Part shown: positions 14,212-17,010 of the stretch, one piece after another
Layout of the letters: every line of letters starts with the position of its first letter
Numbering within the stretch: the stretch's first letter is position 1
Assembly (NCBI GenBank): GCA_910587205.1
Contig: CAJULZ010000058.1
Span: forward strand, 1-17,010
Origin: an uncultured Oscillospiraceae bacterium
Lineage (GTDB): Bacteria; Bacillota; Clostridia; Oscillospirales; Oscillospiraceae
Direction: 5' to 3'
Length of the DNA: 17,010 nucleotides
Position numbers and translations under genes: made by a program
The notes under the pieces: generated by a model
Seen by the model: only the letters and a program-made list of their open reading frames with translations
Database searches by the model: none
What the model was told of the DNA's origin: nothing

Positions 14212-16431
14212 ATGAAAAAGCATCTGTCCGCCATTCTCGCATCGGCCCTAGCCATGGTTCTCTTGATGAGTGCCTGCGGCCCGGCAGCGTCCAATCCCAC
14301 CAGCACTCCAGGCAATTCTGACCCCAACCCCAGCCAACAGCAGGAAACTCCGCCTGCGGACCAGCCTGTTACCATCACCTATTCCAACTTCAATGCCTCC
14401 GGCGGCAATGAGGAGACCCTCCAGAAGATGTACGAGGCATTCCACGAGGAATATCCCAACATCACGGTGCAGATCGAAACGATTGCTTTCAGCGACTACT
14501 TCACCCAGCTGCAAACGCGGGTGGCTGGCGGCATCGCCCCGGACTGCTTCGAGCTGAACATCGAGAACTTCGCCGCTTATGCCAACAAAGGAACCCTGGC
14601 CGAGATTACCGGCGTGGATTTCAGCGGTTTGGATGAAACATCCCTGAACGCGTTCAACGTGGACGGCAAGCAGTATGGTCTCCCCGGCAAGTTCTCTAAC
14701 GTAGTGCTGTTCTACAATAAGGATCTGTTTGACCAGGCTAAGATCGACTACCCCACCGCTGACTGGACCCAGGATGATCTCCAGAAGGCTGCCGAGGCCA
14801 TCCGCGCCCTGGGAGATGACATCTACGGTTACTATCAGCCTCTTACTTACAATGAGTTTTACAAAGTGGCGGCCCAGTTCGGCGGCAGCCTGCTGAACGA
14901 GGACAAAACGGAGTTCACCATGCGTAATGCTTACCCAAACGCCTATATCAAAGGGTATAATGACTTTTCTGCGCTTAAAACGGGCACGGGGATGACATTT
15001 AGCCGTGCCGGAACGGCAGGTGTTCAGCAGACGGGCGCGTTTTGGGCCGGGGATCAGTCTTCCAGCTTCAGTGCGTTCAAGGATGCGGTCAGCGCAGGTC
15101 TCAGTGCCGGTGTTTCAGGAATTCCTTTCTGGGGATGGGATCTGGCTGGGTTCACAGGAGAATTCCCTTCCGCAGAGCTTTATAAACGCAGTGCCATGAT
15201 GTCTGCATTTGCACCAATCATGCAGTTCCACAGCGAAAAATCAAACCCCTCCCCCAGTGAAGAACGAAGCCCCTGGAATGTACAGGCCCGTACAGGGGAT
15301 GACACTGTTGTGTCTCATTTCAGCTACTATGTCAATACCCGTATGAACATTTTGCCCTATATATACAGCGAGGCAATGCAGTGTTCCGATGATGGCACAC
15401 CATTGATGCGGGCAATGTTTATTGATTTCCCTGAAGATAGCAATGTTTATTCTCTGGATGAGCAGTATATGTTTGGCCGGGAGCTATTGGTTGCGCCTGT
15501 ATTGAATGAGGGGCAGACAGTCAAAATGATTTATCTTCCCGAGGGCGAATGGATTGATCTGTTCCACAATGCAATGACAGCAGGCGGAGGCTCAAAAGAA
15601 TACTATTGTGATGTGGACAGTATCCCCGTTTATGTAAAAAACGGAAGTATTATCCCAATGAATTTGAACTCCAACTATGAACTTGGCGGAACAATTGGAA
15701 ACGATATTGATAACTACACCAATTTGACGTTCCGCATTTATCCGTCTGGAACCAGCAGTTATACTCTGCATCATAGCGATAACTCTACCATGACGGTAAG
15801 TTATACTGAGTCCTTTGCTGCCAACACGGTGTTCGTATCCCTCCCCTCCAGTACGATTCCCATTACAACCCAGGTGTTTGGCACCCGGCCCTCCGAGGTT
15901 TCGGTAAATGGCAATGTGCTGACAGAGGTCAACTCTGTTTCCGAGTTGGCACAGGCCAGTGAAGCCTATTATTATAGTCCCATTGAGAAACTGACCTATA
16001 TTAAGACTTCTGCCTCTGCCAACAGCCGTGAAATTGTGCTTCATGGGATTCATCAAGCCCCCTATGAGGCTGAGCACGCAACCCTGACCAACGTGTCCAC
16101 CAATACGAATCATACTGGGTACCTTGGTGATGCTTTTGTTGACGGATTTGCAGAAATTGGCGATAGCGTTGAGTTTGTCGTGTATGTGGACCAAGTTTCC
16201 ACTGCCACACTGGACATTCGCTACTCAGCCGGAGCAGAAGCAGGGCAACGCACCCTGACTGTGAATGGCGGCAGCACAACCAATGTTATACTGCCTAAGA
16301 CAGCGGATTGGGATACATGGGACACGGCATCTGTACTTGTTTCTCTATCTGCGGGCCGGAACACCATCCGGCTTTCCTATGAGACCGGGAACTATGCCGG
16401 CATTAATCTGGACTGCATTTCCCTCCGATAG
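14212..16431 (+). CDS. Chimera: ABC sugar-binding lipoprotein N-terminus fused to GH31 C-terminal half plus CBM35-like domain
   Basis: A 739-residue frame made of unrelated parts. Residues 1-236: a lipoprotein signal with acceptor C22 ('LLMSAC'), a Pro/Ser/Gln-rich linker, and the N-terminal lobe of an extracellular sugar-binding protein ('EEYPNITVQIETIAFSDYFT', then 'GLPGKFSNVVLFYNKDLFD'). From about residue 237 ('MRNAYPNAYIKGYND', nt 14920) it becomes GH31: 'FSRAGTAGVQQTGAFWAGDQ' with predicted acid/base D281, 'SGIPFWGWDLAGF', 'QFHSEKSNPSPSEERSPW', then 'YMFGRELLVAPV'. Residues 618-739 ('YEAEHATL' to the end) are CBM35/CBM6-like. The GH31 nucleophile region, which should precede the junction, is absent, as is the C-terminal lobe of the binding protein. 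Codons turn more AT-rich after the junction. The ATG follows AAGGAGG. Hydrolase activity is not expected, and sugar binding by half a binding protein is unlikely. Cause: genomic deletion or assembly join. Confidence 0.88.
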   Translation: MKKHLSAILASALAMVLLMSACGPAASNPTSTPGNSDPNPSQQQETPPADQPVTITYSNFNASGGNEETLQKMYEAFHEEYPNITVQIETIAFSDYFTQLQTRVAGGIAPDCFELNIENFAAYANKGTLAEITGVDFSGLDETSLNAFNVDGKQYGLPGKFSNVVLFYNKDLFDQAKIDYPTADWTQDDLQKAAEAIRALGDDIYGYYQPLTYNEFYKVAAQFGGSLLNEDKTEFTMRNAYPNAYIKGYNDFSALKTGTGMTFSRAGTAGVQQTGAFWAGDQSSSFSAFKDAVSAGLSAGVSGIPFWGWDLAGFTGEFPSAELYKRSAMMSAFAPIMQFHSEKSNPSPSEERSPWNVQARTGDDTVVSHFSYYVNTRMNILPYIYSEAMQCSDDGTPLMRAMFIDFPEDSNVYSLDEQYMFGRELLVAPVLNEGQTVKMIYLPEGEWIDLFHNAMTAGGGSKEYYCDVDSIPVYVKNGSIIPMNLNSNYELGGTIGNDIDNYTNLTFRIYPSGTSSYTLHHSDNSTMTVSYTESFAANTVFVSLPSSTIPITTQVFGTRPSEVSVNGNVLTEVNSVSELAQASEAYYYSPIEKLTYIKTSASANSREIVLHGIHQAPYEAEHATLTNVSTNTNHTGYLGDAFVDGFAEIGDSVEFVVYVDQVSTATLDIRYSAGAEAGQRTLTVNGGSTTNVILPKTADWDTWDTASVLVSLSAGRNTIRLSYETGNYAGINLDCISLR
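16063..16428 (+). other. CBM35-like carbohydrate-binding domain within the chimera
   Basis: The last 122 residues show 'YEAEHATLTN', 'GYLGDAFVDGF', 'VEFVVYV', 'LDIRYSAG', 'RTLTVNG', 'WDTWDTASVLVSL' and 'GINLDCISL'. This is the order of blocks in CBM35/CBM6 beta-sandwich modules, where the YEAE segment usually takes part in calcium binding. GH31 transglucosylases that make cyclic alpha-glucans often carry such modules. Confidence 0.8.
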
Positions 16432-16440
16432 TATATGTCC

Positions 16441-16478
16441 AACTGGCGGGGCTGGCAGATCAAAGCCCCCCGCCAGTT
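16441..16478 (+). terminator. Stable hairpin after the chimera gene
   Basis: AACTGGCGGGG (16441-16451) pairs perfectly with CCCCGCCAGTT (16468-16478), 9 bases after the stop codon. Only a short T-poor tail (CTAAAATAGG) follows, so it may be an mRNA-stabilising or partial terminator before the next gene at 16608. Confidence 0.5.
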
Positions 16479-16607
16479 CTAAAATAGGAAGGTATCAAGA
16501 ACCAAGCCATTTGCCCCTCTATTTTTACGGTTTCAGTTTCAAAAACGGCAAAAGGCACGGTTAGCTGCCCTGCTTTTCGCTGCAACCATATTGCAGGAGG
16601 TAACAAT

Positions 16608-17010
16608 ATGAACAAAAATAAAGTTAGAAAAGCACTGTCTCTCTTGATTGTACTATCCCTCCTGATTTCCCTGTTAACCGGAGTTGCTACGGCATCTACC
16701 ACGGCAGAGGCCCTTGGCAATGTTACAAATGTCGTTGTCGAAGGAAGTAAATTGGTTCTGACCGTTGATAATGGCTTTGAACCCTCGGATGATCTGCTGA
16801 CAATAGAGGTCTGTCAAGATAACATTCTGCGGGTGGATTACCAACCAAATTCTATTGAAGAAAGCCCCAACACCCCTCTTATCGACCCAAATCTAACCTG
16901 GGATGGGGCAGACGCTTCAATTGATGCAACAGGCGATCCCATCACAGTTGCTACAGCTGATATGCAGATCGAGATTGCCCGAACCCCCTGCCGTATGACA
17001 GTAAAAAAAG
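16608..17010 (+). CDS. Secreted GH31-family protein, N-terminal 134 residues (cut by the window end)
   Basis: The ATG at 16608 follows GCAGGAGG by 7 bases; the frame is open to the end. Residues 1-29 form a signal peptide (basic MNKNKVRK, a leucine-rich core, cleavage probably near 'ATAS'). The mature start 'VTNVVVEGSKLVLTVDNGFE', 'LLTIEVCQDNILRVDY', 'TWDG' and 'ITVATADMQIEIARTPCRMT' matches the N-terminal beta-sandwich that precedes the barrel in GH31 alpha-glucosidases and transglucosylases. Catalytic motifs would lie beyond the window, so the family call rests on this domain alone. It follows the GH31-containing chimera in the same direction, 176 bases later, making a tandem of two GH31-related genes. 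A secreted alpha-glucan-acting enzyme is the likely role. Confidence 0.72.
   Translation, partial: MNKNKVRKALSLLIVLSLLISLLTGVATASTTAEALGNVTNVVVEGSKLVLTVDNGFEPSDDLLTIEVCQDNILRVDYQPNSIEESPNTPLIDPNLTWDGADASIDATGDPITVATADMQIEIARTPCRMTVKK

Overview
The window looks like chromosome of a gut-type Clostridia (Bacillota, probably Oscillospiraceae-like). This is inferred from the fairly high GC content, strong AGGAGG-type ribosome binding sites on nearly every gene, a GHKL/LytTR two-component pair, an AAA+ sigma-54 activator, and LacI-controlled carbohydrate genes with a clostridial-type lipoprotein. No rRNA, tRNA or CRISPR array was seen. The organism assignment is inference.

Layout. Positions 1-477 (minus): the start of an unknown protein cut by the window edge, and a small DUF6440-like protein. 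Positions 607-2687 (minus): an AgrC/AgrA-like histidine kinase and response regulator with a 4-base overlap. Positions 2904-7724 (plus): a PAS-AAA+-Fis sigma-54 activator, then an intergenic region with three copies of a TTCTAA-N4-TTAGAA palindrome and a well-formed -24/-12 promoter, then a CitMHS-family carboxylate transporter, an AtuA/DUF1446-family protein and a separate small AtuA C-terminal-like protein, closed by paired hairpins. This reads as a self-contained, activator-controlled uptake and catabolism module for an unknown organic acid.

Positions 7829-8925 hold no convincing intact gene. They contain hairpins, a likely C-terminally truncated OmpR-type response-regulator fragment, a doubtful tyrosine-recombinase-like trace, and an AT-rich orphan frame, so the stretch looks like gene debris.

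Positions 8926-17010 form a carbohydrate locus. A GH65 phosphorylase and a two-domain (alpha/alpha)6-type glycosidase-like protein overlap on the minus strand. They are divergent from a LacI-family repressor, and each divergent promoter carries a TTAAnCGATTAA operator just past its start. Downstream on the plus strand lies an in-frame chimera: the N-terminal third of an ABC sugar-binding lipoprotein joined to the C-terminal half of a GH31 enzyme plus a CBM35-like domain. It is followed by the secreted N-terminus of another GH31 protein, cut by the window end. The likely ancestral system was secreted GH31/CBM35 alpha-glucan processing, ABC import and cytoplasmic phosphorolysis by GH65. The chimera suggests a deletion (or an assembly join) that removed the rest of the binding protein, probably the permeases, and the N-terminal half of one GH31.
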